From: Sphingomonadales bacterium Ga0077557
GTDB lineage: Bacteria > Pseudomonadota > Alphaproteobacteria > Sphingomonadales > Sphingomonadaceae
Assembly: GCA_001464615.1 (NCBI GenBank)
Contig: LNFI01000029.1
Location: forward strand, 1 to 64,000
DNA: 64,000 nucleotides
Direction: 5' to 3'
The translations under genes were made by a program, and so were the position numbers. The notes beneath the pieces were generated by a model. It had not been told where the DNA came from. It ran no database searches and saw only the letters and a list, made by a program, of their open reading frames with translations. This document shows, piece by piece, positions 34,587-44,075 of the stretch (the stretch's first letter is position 1; each line of letters opens with the position of its first letter).

Positions 34587-35636
34587 ATGCGGCAGCGGGT
34601 GATTGTGGGTACAGTTGCGGTGCTGGCGTTGCTATCCGGTTGCACCAAGGGCGAAACCAGCAACACCGTTGTTGCTAAAGCACCGCAAGTGCGGGTCGCT
34701 GTGGTTGGCGCAAAACAGCAAGCGACAATCATTAGCGGTGTTGGCACCGTTGCGCTGCGGCGTGAATCGTCGCTTGGTTTTACCAGCGACGGCCGGATCG
34801 CCCGACTGACGGTGAATGAGGGCGATGTCGTGCGCCCCGGCCAAGTCCTGGCCGCACTCGATTCGACTACCGTTGTTGCTGACCTTAACCGCGCCCGTGC
34901 TGAACGCGAGCGCGCGGCCGCTGAATTTCGCCGCAGCGGCAATTTGCTGGCGCAGGGGTGGATCACGCGGCCCCGATTCGAAAATGCCGAAGCGTCGCTG
35001 CGCGCCGCCGATGCCAGCGTCAGTGCAGCGCGTTTCCAGGCGACCAACGCCACTATCGTCGCGCCCGGCGGCGGGATTGTCCTCGCCCGGCTGGCTGAAC
35101 CTGGTCAGGTCGTTGCCGCCGGCACGCCTGTGCTGGTGGTTGGTGAGGCGAAAAGCGGCTATGTGCTTCGCGTGCCGCTGTCGGACCGTGATGCCGCGCG
35201 GCTGGTGCCGGGCGTACCCGCCACGGTCACGCTGGCGGCGATGGGGAATGAGCCGATCGTCGGCAAAGTGATCGAAATCGCCGGGCGCGGCGACCGGGCC
35301 ACGGGCACGTTCACGGTCGAGATTGCCTTGCCCACCGATTCGCGGCTCCGGTCCGGTCAGATCGGTTCGGCGGCGATTACGTCGAGCGGTGCAAGCGTCA
35401 CGGCGCTGATCGTGCCGGCAACCGCGGTGTTTGCAGCGCGGGCGGGCGAGGGTTTCGTCTATCTGGTTGATCGCGCCAGCCGCAAGGTTCGGCTCCGCCG
35501 CGTATCGATTGGCGAGGCGACCGATGGCGGCATCGAAGTGACCGGCGGCCTCGATCGCGGCGAGCTGATTGCCACGTCACGGATCGATCGATTGAAAAAC
35601 GGCATGGCCATCAACCCGATCGGTCCCGCGCGATGA
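34587..35636 (+). CDS. RND efflux periplasmic adaptor (MFP) lipoprotein
   Basis: 349 residues. Signal peptide with lipobox LSGC (Cys19), so the adaptor is anchored to the inner membrane. It has the lipoyl halves (TSDGRIARLTVNEGDVVRPGQVLAALDS and APGGGIVLARLAEPGQVVAAGTPVLVV), an alpha-hairpin between them and beta-barrel segments. It links the RND pump to an outer-membrane channel. GGGGAG precedes the ATG. Its stop overlaps the RND start by 4 nt. No TolC-type gene is present here. Confidence 0.93.
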   Translation: MRQRVIVGTVAVLALLSGCTKGETSNTVVAKAPQVRVAVVGAKQQATIISGVGTVALRRESSLGFTSDGRIARLTVNEGDVVRPGQVLAALDSTTVVADLNRARAERERAAAEFRRSGNLLAQGWITRPRFENAEASLRAADASVSAARFQATNATIVAPGGGIVLARLAEPGQVVAAGTPVLVVGEAKSGYVLRVPLSDRDAARLVPGVPATVTLAAMGNEPIVGKVIEIAGRGDRATGTFTVEIALPTDSRLRSGQIGSAAITSSGASVTALIVPATAVFAARAGEGFVYLVDRASRKVRLRRVSIGEATDGGIEVTGGLDRGELIATSRIDRLKNGMAINPIGPAR

Positions 35637-38600
35637 ACATCACTGAATTCGCGGTAAAACGCTGGCAGATAACCCTGCTGATCTTTCTGCTGCTGATCAC
35701 GCTGGGCTTGTCGGCATTTCTGTCGATCCCGCGATCGGTCGATCCGCATTTCCCGATTTCGGCAACGGTGGTGACGGTGATCCTGCCCGGCGCGGATGCC
35801 GCCGACATGGAGGAGACGGTCGCCAAGCCGCTTGAGGACGTGCTGCAAGGGCTCGACCATGTCCGCGATATCAATTCGACCAGCACGGATGGTGCCGCCG
35901 TTGTCACGGTAAATTTCGAACATGGCACCGATGCCGAACAGTCGCTCGACCGCGTGGTGCGCGAAGTGAATGCGGTGCGCGATCAATTGCCCCAGGGTAT
36001 CCAGCGGATCGCCTTTCGCCGTCCGCGCACGACTGAGGCCGGGGTGCTGCAGCTCGCGCTGGTCAGCGATGGGGCGACCTGGCTGCGCATGGCCAAATAT
36101 GCGGATGACTTGCGTGACAAGTTGAACGTCGTGCCCGGCGTCCGATCGACAACAGTCGATGCGCTTGCCCGGCCAGAGGTGCGCGTTGCCATTGATGCCG
36201 GGCGGCTGGCCGAGGCGCGCCTGCCGGCGTCGGCGGTCGCCAATGCGATCACGCAGGGCGGAATCGATCTGCCCGCAGGTGCGGTGAGCGGATCGGGCCG
36301 TCGGTTCAATATCGACGCCGGCGGCGCTTATCGTAATGTGGAGGCGGTGCGCGCGGTCACCGTCCGCGCGGGCGATGGCCGACTGGTGCGGGTTGGCGAC
36401 ATCGCCAAGGTGGGCTGGGCCGAGGCTGAACAGCTTCAGATTGCGCGCTTCAATGGCAAAGCGGCATTGTGGGTCACCGTTAGACAAAAGGATGAGGTTG
36501 ACGCGGGCACGCTGCGCGATGCGCTGGTCCAGGCGCTCGATCAGTTTCGTGCCAATTTACCGCCCGATATCAGGCTGGAAATCGCCTTTGATCAAAGCAA
36601 GGATATCAGCCTGAAGCTGGCGCAGCTCGCGCGCGATTTCGCGATTGCGCTTGGGCTGGTGCTGATCACGATTTTCCCGCTGGGGTTCCGGCCATCGCTG
36701 ATCGTGATGGTATCGATTCCGCTCAGCCTCGCGATGGGAATCTTGCTGCTGTATCTGTTCGGCTATTCGCTCAACCAGATCAGCATATCGGGCTTCATCA
36801 TTTCGCTCGGGCTATTGGTCGATGATTCGATCGTGGTGACCGAAAACATCGAACGCCATATCCGCGATGGCGATCCGCCGATCACCGCTGCCGTCAATGG
36901 CACGCGCGAAATCGGTGCGGCGGTGATGGGGGCGACGGGGGTGTTGTTGTTTGCCTTCCTGCCGCTGACGTTCCTGCCTGAAGGCGCCGGCGATTTCGTG
37001 CGCGGGCTGCCGATGGCGGTGATCCTGACGGTGGCGAGCTCGCTTGTCGTGTCGCTGACGATCATTCCGTTCATCGCCAGCCGCTTGCTGAAACCGCATG
37101 CGCCGGAAGGTAACGCCATGCTCCGCACGATCATGGGCGGGATCCACCGTTTCTATACGCCGATTCTGCATGCGGCGCTTGACCGCCCACGCATCTGGTT
37201 CTGGGGCGCGCTGGCGCTGTGCATCGGCGCCTTTGGGCTGGTGCCGGTGCTCGGCTTCAGCCTGTTTCCTTCGGCCGAGACACCGTATTTCCTGGTGCGT
37301 GTCGAAACGCCCGAAGGCAGCAGTATTGCCGCGACCGACAAGGCGGTGCGGGCCGTGTCTGCCATCATCGCCAAGCAAGGCGCTGTCGTTAACCGCATGG
37401 AGAATGCCGGGCGCGGTAATCCGCAGATTTTCTACAACATCTTCCCGCGCGAAGAACGCGCGCGGTACGGCGATATCTTCGTGACGATGAAAGAATGGGA
37501 TGTCCGCCAGAGCCCGACAATGCTCCGGACGCTCCGCGAAGGTCTGGCCAATTTCCCGGATGCCCGCGTCACGGTGGTCAATTTCGAAAACGGCCCGCCG
37601 GTCGAGGCACCGGTCGCGGTGCGCGTGCGCGGACCGCAGCTGGCGACGCTGAAAAAGCTGTCGGATCAGGTGATCCACGAAATGGAACAGGTGCCGGGCC
37701 TGCGCGATATCGACAGCCCGGTCGCCTATGACCGGGTCGATATGGATCTCGGCCTTGATGACGCAAAGGCCGGCTTGCTGGGCGTTGCCCCGGGCGAGGC
37801 GCGCCGCGCGGTCAGGCTTGCGATCAGCGGTGAACAGGTCAGCCGGTTGCGCGATGCAGAGGGCGATAGCTGGCCGGTCACCGTCCGGCTACCGCTGCCA
37901 GGCAACCAGCCTGTCTCGGCGCTCGGCCAGGTCTATGTGCCGACCTTGGCCGGCGGCAGCATCCCCTTGCTCGAAATCGCGAGCCCCAAGCTCAAAAGCG
38001 TGCCCCCGCAGATTACCCGCTACAAGCTGCAGCGGACGGTGACGATCACCGCCTATAACCAGCCGGGCCAGTTGACATCAAAACTGACGACACAGGTGCA
38101 AAAGCGCCTCAAGAATATCACTTTGCCTGAAGGGTATAGCCTCAGCCTGGGTGGCGAAGCAGAGGCGGCGGCGCGCAATTTCTCCGGACTCGGGCCGATC
38201 ATCCTGCTGGCGACCTTTGGGATTATCGGGGTGCTGGTGCTTGAATTTGGCCGGTTCAAGGAAACAGCGGTGGTGGCGGGCGTCGTCCCGCTGGGCACCT
38301 TTGGCGGGCTTGTCGCCTTGCTGGTGACGGGTAACTCGCTGTCGTTTCTGGCGATCATCGGCTTCGTTGCGTTGATCGGTATCGAGATTAAAAATTCGAT
38401 CCTGCTGGTCGATTTCACAACGCAATTGCGCGATCGCGGCATGGCTTTGCGTGAGGCGATCGAAAAGGCGGGCGAAATTCGCTTCCTGCCCGTGCTGCTC
38501 ACCTCGGTGACGGCGATTGGCGGGCTGATGCCGCTCGCGCTGGGCGGCTCTGCGCTTTATTCACCGCTTGCTTGGGTGATTATTGGCGGCCTGATCAGTT

Positions 38601-38719
38601 CCACCTTCCTCAGCCGGATCATTACGCCAGTGATGTACCTGCTCGCGGTGCGCGGCGACGATAAGCGCGCGCTGGCGGCGGGCGGCACGGGTGTTGCGCT
38701 CGCCCCGCACACACCGTAA
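35633..38719 (+). CDS. RND family efflux permease
   Basis: 1028 residues with twelve membrane helices and two large periplasmic loops, the AcrB-like fold. The N-terminus KRWQITLLIFLLLITLGLSAFLSIPRSVDPHFP and the second-half LIGIEIKNSILLVDF motif are typical. The first half has a VDDSIVVTENIERHI motif. The sequence resembles the MdtABC/'swrC-like' multidrug branch more than heavy-metal CzcA, because the CzcA-type helix 4 DFGxxxD is not seen. The substrate is unknown. It is coupled to the adaptor by ATGA. Confidence 0.92.
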   Translation: MNITEFAVKRWQITLLIFLLLITLGLSAFLSIPRSVDPHFPISATVVTVILPGADAADMEETVAKPLEDVLQGLDHVRDINSTSTDGAAVVTVNFEHGTDAEQSLDRVVREVNAVRDQLPQGIQRIAFRRPRTTEAGVLQLALVSDGATWLRMAKYADDLRDKLNVVPGVRSTTVDALARPEVRVAIDAGRLAEARLPASAVANAITQGGIDLPAGAVSGSGRRFNIDAGGAYRNVEAVRAVTVRAGDGRLVRVGDIAKVGWAEAEQLQIARFNGKAALWVTVRQKDEVDAGTLRDALVQALDQFRANLPPDIRLEIAFDQSKDISLKLAQLARDFAIALGLVLITIFPLGFRPSLIVMVSIPLSLAMGILLLYLFGYSLNQISISGFIISLGLLVDDSIVVTENIERHIRDGDPPITAAVNGTREIGAAVMGATGVLLFAFLPLTFLPEGAGDFVRGLPMAVILTVASSLVVSLTIIPFIASRLLKPHAPEGNAMLRTIMGGIHRFYTPILHAALDRPRIWFWGALALCIGAFGLVPVLGFSLFPSAETPYFLVRVETPEGSSIAATDKAVRAVSAIIAKQGAVVNRMENAGRGNPQIFYNIFPREERARYGDIFVTMKEWDVRQSPTMLRTLREGLANFPDARVTVVNFENGPPVEAPVAVRVRGPQLATLKKLSDQVIHEMEQVPGLRDIDSPVAYDRVDMDLGLDDAKAGLLGVAPGEARRAVRLAISGEQVSRLRDAEGDSWPVTVRLPLPGNQPVSALGQVYVPTLAGGSIPLLEIASPKLKSVPPQITRYKLQRTVTITAYNQPGQLTSKLTTQVQKRLKNITLPEGYSLSLGGEAEAAARNFSGLGPIILLATFGIIGVLVLEFGRFKETAVVAGVVPLGTFGGLVALLVTGNSLSFLAIIGFVALIGIEIKNSILLVDFTTQLRDRGMALREAIEKAGEIRFLPVLLTSVTAIGGLMPLALGGSALYSPLAWVIIGGLISSTFLSRIITPVMYLLAVRGDDKRALAAGGTGVALAPHTP

Positions 38720-38730
38720 AAGTCTGCTTC

Positions 38731-38757
38731 AGGCGGCCGGCTTGGGTCGCCTTTTTG
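38731..38757 (+). terminator. Terminator after the RND gene
   Basis: AGGCGGC (38731-38737) and GTCGCCT (38746-38752) pair over 7 bp with one wobble, followed by a T-tract (38752-38756). It ends about 20 nt before argD, so it could also act in the argD leader. Confidence 0.6.
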
Positions 38758-38775
38758 CGTTGAGGGAGCCTTGCC

Positions 38776-39972
38776 ATGCCGATTACCCCGCTCATGCCCG
38801 TTTACCCACGGTGTGATGTGCGTCCGGTGCGTGGCGAGGGCTGCTATCTGATCGGCGAGCGCGGCGAGCGCTATCTAGATTTTGCGAGCGGCATCGCGGT
38901 CAATGCGCTGGGCCATGGCCACCCGCATCTGGTGAAGGCGATTGCGGAACAGGCCGCGACGCTGATGCACGTGTCGAACCTTTACGGCTCGCCGCAGGGC
39001 GAAAAGCTCGCGCAGCGGATCGTCGATAACTCGTTCGCGGACACGGTGTTCTTCACCAATTCGGGCACAGAGGCGGTCGAATGCGCGATCAAGGCCGCGC
39101 GCCGCTATCACTATGTCAACGGCAACCCGGAGCGGAACACGCTCATCACCTTCAACAACGCCTTTCACGGCCGGACGATGGGCGCAATTTCGGCGACCAA
39201 CCAGGCCAAGATGCGCGACGGGTTTGAGCCGCTGCTGCCGGGCTTCGCTTATGCGCCGTTCAACGATCTCGCCGCCGCGCTGGCGCTGGTCAATGACACG
39301 ACCGCTGGTTTCATGGTCGAAACGATCCAGGGCGAGGGCGGCGTGTCGGCGGGCACCGAGGAGTTCATCCAGGGCCTGCGCAAGGCGTGCGATGAACACG
39401 GCCTGCTGCTGATCCTCGACGAGGTTCAGTGCGGTTATGGCCGCACCGGCAAGATGTGGGCCTATGAGCATTACGGCATCACCCCCGACATCATGTCGGT
39501 CGCCAAGGGCATTGGCGGCGGCTTCCCGCTCGGTGCTTGTCTGGCGACTGAAGAAGCGGCCAAGGGCATGGTGATCGGGACGCATGGCTCCACTTATGGC
39601 GGCAACCCGCTGGCGATGGCGGCGGGCGAGGCGATCCTCGACGTGATCCTAGAACCCGGTTTCCTCGATCATGTCACCATGATGGGCGATCGGCTGCGCC
39701 AGGCGCTCGAACAGATGATCCCCAACCACGACCATATTTTTGACAGTGTACGCGGGCGCGGGCTGATGGCGGGGATCAAGCTGAAGGATAGCGCGGTCAG
39801 CCGTGAATTCGTGGCGCATCTGCGCGATCATCACGGGTTGCTGACGGTGGCGGCCGGCGAGAATGTCGTCCGCATCCTGCCGCCTTTGGTAATCGAGCAG
39901 GCGCATATCGACGAGTTCGTCCAGAAGATGAGCGCGGGCGCGCGAATGTTTGCGCCAGCGGTTGCTGCGTGA
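38776..39972 (+). CDS. argD: Acetylornithine aminotransferase
   Basis: 398-residue class III PLP aminotransferase. It converts N-acetylglutamate semialdehyde to N-acetylornithine, and often acts on succinyldiaminopimelate in lysine synthesis. It shows NSGTEAVECAIKAAR, the LILDEVQCGYGRTG signature, the PLP Lys in SVAKGIGGGFPLGA and GTHGSTYGGNPLA. GAGGGAG is upstream. argF follows 118 nt downstream across a palindromic repeat. Confidence 0.95.
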   Translation: MPITPLMPVYPRCDVRPVRGEGCYLIGERGERYLDFASGIAVNALGHGHPHLVKAIAEQAATLMHVSNLYGSPQGEKLAQRIVDNSFADTVFFTNSGTEAVECAIKAARRYHYVNGNPERNTLITFNNAFHGRTMGAISATNQAKMRDGFEPLLPGFAYAPFNDLAAALALVNDTTAGFMVETIQGEGGVSAGTEEFIQGLRKACDEHGLLLILDEVQCGYGRTGKMWAYEHYGITPDIMSVAKGIGGGFPLGACLATEEAAKGMVIGTHGSTYGGNPLAMAAGEAILDVILEPGFLDHVTMMGDRLRQALEQMIPNHDHIFDSVRGRGLMAGIKLKDSAVSREFVAHLRDHHGLLTVAAGENVVRILPPLVIEQAHIDEFVQKMSAGARMFAPAVAA

Positions 39973-39982
39973 GATTGCCATT

Positions 39983-40090
39983 AAATCCTCCCCGGTACGG
40001 GGAGGGGGACCATTTGCTTCTTCAGCAAATGGTGGAGGGGGCTAGCCACAAGCGCTGCACCTGCGGAGCCCCCGTGCCGGGGAGGATTTG
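39983..40090. repeat. Palindromic repeat between argD and argF
   Basis: AAATCCTCCCCGG (39983-39995) and CCGGGGAGGATTT (40077-40089) form a perfect 13-bp stem. An inner hairpin CCATTTGC/GCAAATGG (40010-40032) is also perfect. The right arm contains GGAGGA (40081-40086), the ribosome site of argF. The layout is that of a REP-type sphingomonad repeat. Confidence 0.8.
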
Positions 40091-41008
40091 ATGCGCCACT
40101 TCCTCAACCTCGCTGATGCGGGGCCCGACGCCATCGCCGCAATGCTGGCCGATGCACTTGATCGCAAAACCGCGCGCAACGGCTGGCCAACGGGCAAGCC
40201 TGACGCTGACGCGCCGCTCAGCGGGCACGTGCTGGCGATGGTTTTCGAGAAAAACTCCACCCGCACCCGCGTGTCGTTCGACATGGCGATCCGGCAACTG
40301 GGCGGTTCCAGCATCGTCATGGACGCCGGGCTGATGCAGCTTGGCCGGGGTGAGAGTATCGCTGACACGGCCCGTGTCCTGTCGGGCTATGTCGATGCGA
40401 TCATGATCCGCACCGACGATCACGCCAAGGTCGAGGAGATGGCGCATTTTGCGTCGGTGCCCGTCATCAACGGGCTGACCGATTTGTCGCACCCCTGCCA
40501 GATCATGGCCGATCTGCTGACGGTCATCGACGCTGGCAAGGCGCTACCCGGCCTTAAGGTCGCCTGGCTGGGGGATGGCAACAACGTGCTCTATTCAATC
40601 GTCGAGGCGGCCGGGCTAATGCACTTTGAGGTCGTTGCGGCCTGCCCGCAAGGGTTCCAGCCTGACGAATCCGTGCTCGCAAAGGGCAAGGGGCGCGCGC
40701 GCTGCGTTGCCTCCCCGCATGAGGCGGTTGAAGGCGCCGATGTCATCGTCACTGATACCTGGATATCGATGGGGCAGGCGCATGCCGAAACCAAGCTTGA
40801 TGCGATGATGCCCTATCAGGTCACAGAAGCGCTGATGGCGTCGGCGAAGAACGACGCGGTCTTCCTCCACTGCCTGCCCGCGCATCGCGGTGAGGAAGTC
40901 ACGGCGGAGGTCATTGATGGCCCGCAGTCGCTGATCTGGGCGGAGGCGGAAAACCGGCTGCACGCGCAGAAATCAGTGCTGCGCTGGTGCTTCGGGCAAA
41001 TTGGTTGA
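40091..41008 (+). CDS. argF: Ornithine carbamoyltransferase
   Basis: 305 residues. It makes citrulline from ornithine and carbamoyl phosphate in arginine synthesis. The carbamoyl-phosphate motif SxRTR is present as [21 protein letters not shown] and the ornithine loop [11 protein letters not shown] are both intact. The start is ATG 40091 with GGAGGA 4 nt upstream, inside the right arm of the upstream palindrome. It probably shares the argD promoter. Confidence 0.96.
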   Translation: MRHFLNLADAGPDAIAAMLADALDRKTARNGWPTGKPDADAPLSGHVLAMVFEKNSTRTRVSFDMAIRQLGGSSIVMDAGLMQLGRGESIADTARVLSGYVDAIMIRTDDHAKVEEMAHFASVPVINGLTDLSHPCQIMADLLTVIDAGKALPGLKVAWLGDGNNVLYSIVEAAGLMHFEVVAACPQGFQPDESVLAKGKGRARCVASPHEAVEGADVIVTDTWISMGQAHAETKLDAMMPYQVTEALMASAKNDAVFLHCLPAHRGEEVTAEVIDGPQSLIWAEAENRLHAQKSVLRWCFGQIG

Positions 41009-41034
41009 TCTTGCCGCGACTGCTCCCCATGTTC

Positions 41035-41116
41035 GTCATGCCAGCGCAGGCTGGCGTCCCCAATCCCCCACCGCGCGCCTGGCGCATGAGACCCCAGCCC
41101 ATGCTGGGGTGACGGA
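41035..41116. repeat. Imperfect inverted repeat upstream of hslO
   Basis: GTCATGCCAGCGCAGGCTGGC near 41035-41055 and an inverted near-copy ending GCTGGGGTGACGG near 41088-41116. Each arm has its own dyad (GCCAGC/GCTGGC, CCCAGC/GCTGGG). This is a second palindromic family, distinct from that at argD-argF. Confidence 0.65.
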
Positions 41117-41123
41117 GTTTACG

Positions 41124-42035
41124 ATGACGATCGCCCCGGAGAGTGATTTGGACCGCGCCATCGGCTTTACCATTCCTGCGCGTCACGCGCGCGGCCGGAT
41201 GGTGCGGCTTGGTCCGGTGCTCGACACGATCCTTGAAGCGCACGCCTATCCACCAGCGATCGAGGCGTTGCTGGCGGAAGCACTGACGCTGACGGCGCTG
41301 ATTGGGTCAACGCTGAAGGATGCCGGTGGCCAGCTCACCATGCAAACGCAGACGCAGAACGGGGTGATCAATCTGCTCGTCTGCGATTATCGTGGCGGCG
41401 AATTGCGCGGCTATATCCAATATGATGCTGACAAGCTCGCTGATGCGCCCGCTGATCCCACGCTTTTTGCGCTGTTCGGCACCGGTTATCTGACGATCAC
41501 CTTTGATCACGCCACGACCGGCGAGCGATATCAGGGGATTGTCCCGCTCGACGGTGAGACGCTGGCCGAGGCGGCGCAAAATTATTTTGTCCAATCCGAA
41601 CAAATCCCCACGCTGATTCGGGTGGGCTTTGGGCGCGATGCAGCCGGGCATCATCTGGCCGGTGGCCTGTTCCTGCAACATTTGCCCGAGGGCGAGGAGG
41701 GGCGTGATCGGATCCATACGCGGCTTGATCATCCGGAATGGGAGCATGTCGCGGTGCTGGGCAGCACGATGAGCCGCGATGAGCTGATCGATCCCGCGCT
41801 CACGCTGGAAACATTGGTCTGGCGTCTCTTTAATGAGGAAGAGGAAGTCCGGATCCTGGCCGAATTGTCGTTGGCCAAGGGGTGTCGCTGCACTCGGGAC
41901 TATATTGCGCAGGTGATCGCGAAATTCCCCATCGAGGAGCGGCGCGAAATGGCCGATGAAGATGGGGTGATCACCGTCGATTGCGCCTTTTGCTCGCGCA
42001 CCTTCCCGCTGCCGCTCGAAGCGATTGTTTCTTAA
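41124..42035 (+). CDS. hslO: Redox-regulated chaperone Hsp33
   Basis: 303 residues. Hsp33 is a holdase activated by oxidation of a zinc-thiolate centre. The C-terminal CxC (GCRCTRD) and CxxC (DCAFCSRTF) motifs that make up the centre are both present. The start is ATG 41124 (MTIAPESDL) with GGAG 7 nt upstream. An earlier in-frame start lies in the palindromic repeat and is discarded. Confidence 0.95.
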   Translation: MTIAPESDLDRAIGFTIPARHARGRMVRLGPVLDTILEAHAYPPAIEALLAEALTLTALIGSTLKDAGGQLTMQTQTQNGVINLLVCDYRGGELRGYIQYDADKLADAPADPTLFALFGTGYLTITFDHATTGERYQGIVPLDGETLAEAAQNYFVQSEQIPTLIRVGFGRDAAGHHLAGGLFLQHLPEGEEGRDRIHTRLDHPEWEHVAVLGSTMSRDELIDPALTLETLVWRLFNEEEEVRILAELSLAKGCRCTRDYIAQVIAKFPIEERREMADEDGVITVDCAFCSRTFPLPLEAIVS

Positions 42036-42131
42036 CCATCCTTGCATCCTTGCTGATCTGTCAGCAAATGTCTCTGCGGGGCCTGAATCGAATCGGGCAT
42101 GAACGATTCGATTGGGTTGGAGGGATATTCG

Positions 42132-42557
42132 ATGCGATCTGGTCTTTGGGCTGCCCCGGCGATGCTGGGCATGGTCTTTTGCGCGAGCATGACGGTCGCC
42201 GCAGCGCCGGCGACGGCGCCCACAGTGGCGGTTTTTGCGCAAATTGAACCCGGCCAGTGGCAATTACGGGAATCAGAGTCCACGGCGCCGCCGCGGCTGA
42301 TCTGCATCACTGATCCCGCCAATCTCGTTCAGTTCGACCATCCTGGTGGGCAATGTTCGCAATTCGTGGTCGAGGATCTGCCGCGCGTCGCCACAATTAA
42401 TTACAGCTGCACTGGCGTCGGCCATGGCCGAACGACGATCCGGATCGAGTCAAAGAAGGGATTTCACCTTGATATCCAAGGGATAGCAGGTGGCGCGCCC
42501 TTCGACACGGACTTTGAAGCGCGGCGGATTGGGGAATGCACCACCGCCCGCCGTTAA
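42132..42557 (+). CDS. Secreted DUF3617-like protein
   Basis: 141 residues. A signal peptide (MRSGLWAAPAMLGMVFCASMTVAAAP) precedes EPGQWQLRE and Cys residues in ICITDPA, GGQCSQFV and NYSCTG, and a closing RRIGECT. This resembles the DUF3617 family of small periplasmic proteins in sphingomonads. GGAGGG lies 7 nt before ATG 42132. The function is unknown. Confidence 0.75.
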   Translation: MRSGLWAAPAMLGMVFCASMTVAAAPATAPTVAVFAQIEPGQWQLRESESTAPPRLICITDPANLVQFDHPGGQCSQFVVEDLPRVATINYSCTGVGHGRTTIRIESKKGFHLDIQGIAGGAPFDTDFEARRIGECTTARR

Positions 42558-42635
42558 GCTGGCGTTTAGCTGGGCATGCTAACACAGGCTGTGTTGGTGA
42601 CAGCACGCTTAGCCCCCTAGGCAAAAAGTCCCCTT

Positions 42636-42664
42636 GGGCCGCCGTGTTTGGCGGCCCTTCTTTT
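42636..42664 (+). terminator. Rho-independent terminator
   Basis: GGGCCGCC (42636-42643) and GGCGGCCC (42650-42657) form a perfect stem, followed by TTCTTTT (42658-42664). It ends the DUF3617-like gene upstream of queC. Confidence 0.8.
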
Positions 42665-42738
42665 GGGCCTGCCCGGATGGGGGAGTGGCGGCTTACGCCT
42701 TGCAGCACCGGCCGATTGTGACTAGCGACCCGCCGATC

Positions 42739-43428
42739 ATGACTTCATTCAACAAATTTGCCGTGGTGCTGCTGTCGGGCGGGCTTGATTCGATGGTCGC
42801 GGCCGCGCGCGCGCGCGAAGCCGGGTTCCGGCTGTTGGCGCTGTCGGTGGATTATAATCAGCGCCACCGTGTCGAACTTGCCGCTGCGCGGACCATTGCG
42901 CAGGCACTGGGGGCCGAACGCCATATCGTGTTGCCGCTTGATCTTGCCGCCTTTGGCGGATCGGCACTGACCGCCGATATCGCCGTGCCCAAGCAGGGCG
43001 TCGGGCCAGGCATCCCGGTGACCTATGTGCCGGCGCGCAATACAATCTTTCTCAGCCTGGCCCTTGGTTGGGCAGAGGCGACCGGGGCGCATGATCTGTT
43101 CATCGGGGTTAATGCGCTTGATTATTCGGGCTATCCTGATTGCCGGCCTGAATTCATCGCCAGTTTTGAAGCGATGGCGGCGCTCGCAACCCGCGATGGC
43201 GTTGAGGGGCATGGCTTTACCGTCCATGCGCCGCTTCAGCATATGAGCAAGGCGGATATCGTGCGGGAAGCCGATCGGCTGGGGCTCGATGCCGCCATGA
43301 GCTGGTCCTGCTATGATCCGGCCCCCGGCGGCATTCACTGCGGGCTGTGTGACAGCTGTCGGCTGCGCCAACGCGGGTTTGACGAAGGCGGGATTGCAGA
43401 CCCGACCGTCTATGCCGTCCGACCATGA
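42739..43428 (+). CDS. queC: 7-cyano-7-deazaguanine synthase QueC
   Basis: 229 residues. An ATP-dependent enzyme making preQ0 from CDG in queuosine synthesis. The PP-loop SGGLDS is at about residue 13-18, and ARNTIFLSLALGWAE is conserved. The C-terminal zinc cysteines are in SCYDPAPGGIHCGLCDSC. Start ATG 42739; its ribosome site is poor. The stop overlaps queE by 4 nt. queD and queF are not adjacent. Confidence 0.95.
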   Translation: MTSFNKFAVVLLSGGLDSMVAAARAREAGFRLLALSVDYNQRHRVELAAARTIAQALGAERHIVLPLDLAAFGGSALTADIAVPKQGVGPGIPVTYVPARNTIFLSLALGWAEATGAHDLFIGVNALDYSGYPDCRPEFIASFEAMAALATRDGVEGHGFTVHAPLQHMSKADIVREADRLGLDAAMSWSCYDPAPGGIHCGLCDSCRLRQRGFDEGGIADPTVYAVRP

Positions 43429-44057
43429 GCTATGCCGTCAAGGAGATGTTCCTGACCCTGCAGGGCGAGGGCGTTCATAGCGGCAGGCGCGCGGTGTTCA
43501 TCCGCTTTGCCGGCTGCAACCTATGGTCGGGTCGCGAAGAAGATCGCGCCACCGCCGTCTGCAGCTTTTGCGATACCGATTTTGTCGGGACAGACGGGGC
43601 AGGGGGCGGTCGCTTTGCCGATGCCGCCGCGCTCGCTGATGCGGCAATCCGTCACTGGAACGGGCCGCTCGCGGGGCGGTTTGTCGTGTTGACCGGCGGG
43701 GAACCGATGCTGCAAGTCGATGACGCTATCGTCGATTCGCTCCACGCTGCGGGTTTCACGATCGCGATCGAAACCAATGGGACGCTGCCGGTCCACCCTG
43801 GCATCGATTGGGTATGCGTCAGTCCGAAGGCGGGCAGCGTTGTCGTTCAGCAATCGGGCAATGAACTCAAATTGATCTGGCCCCAGCCCGGCAGCGATGT
43901 TGATGCGATTGCCAGTTGGGCCTTTGATCATTTCCTGGTCCAGCCGCTCGACAGTGAAACTGCGGCGGCCAATCAGGCCGCCGCGATCGATTTCGTCCTG
44001 GCACGGCCCAATTGGCGGCTATCGCTCCAGACGCACAAGCAGCTGGGGCTCCGCTGA
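43425..44057 (+). CDS. queE: 7-carboxy-7-deazaguanine synthase QueE
   Basis: 210-residue radical SAM enzyme that makes CDG in queuosine synthesis. Its iron-sulfur cysteines follow the Cx14Cx2C spacing of the proteobacterial QueE branch (Cys31, Cys46, Cys49), rather than the canonical radical-SAM Cx3Cx2C. VLTGGEPMLQ supports SAM binding. It is coupled to queC through an ATGA overlap. Confidence 0.94.
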   Translation: MSYAVKEMFLTLQGEGVHSGRRAVFIRFAGCNLWSGREEDRATAVCSFCDTDFVGTDGAGGGRFADAAALADAAIRHWNGPLAGRFVVLTGGEPMLQVDDAIVDSLHAAGFTIAIETNGTLPVHPGIDWVCVSPKAGSVVVQQSGNELKLIWPQPGSDVDAIASWAFDHFLVQPLDSETAAANQAAAIDFVLARPNWRLSLQTHKQLGLR

Positions 44058-44075
44058 TCGGCCAGAAGCGCTAGC

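Noticed and set aside
42558..42738. Possible preQ1 riboswitch before queC
   Set aside because: The region contains a terminator that ends the upstream gene. No preQ1-I-type short hairpin with A-rich tail was found.
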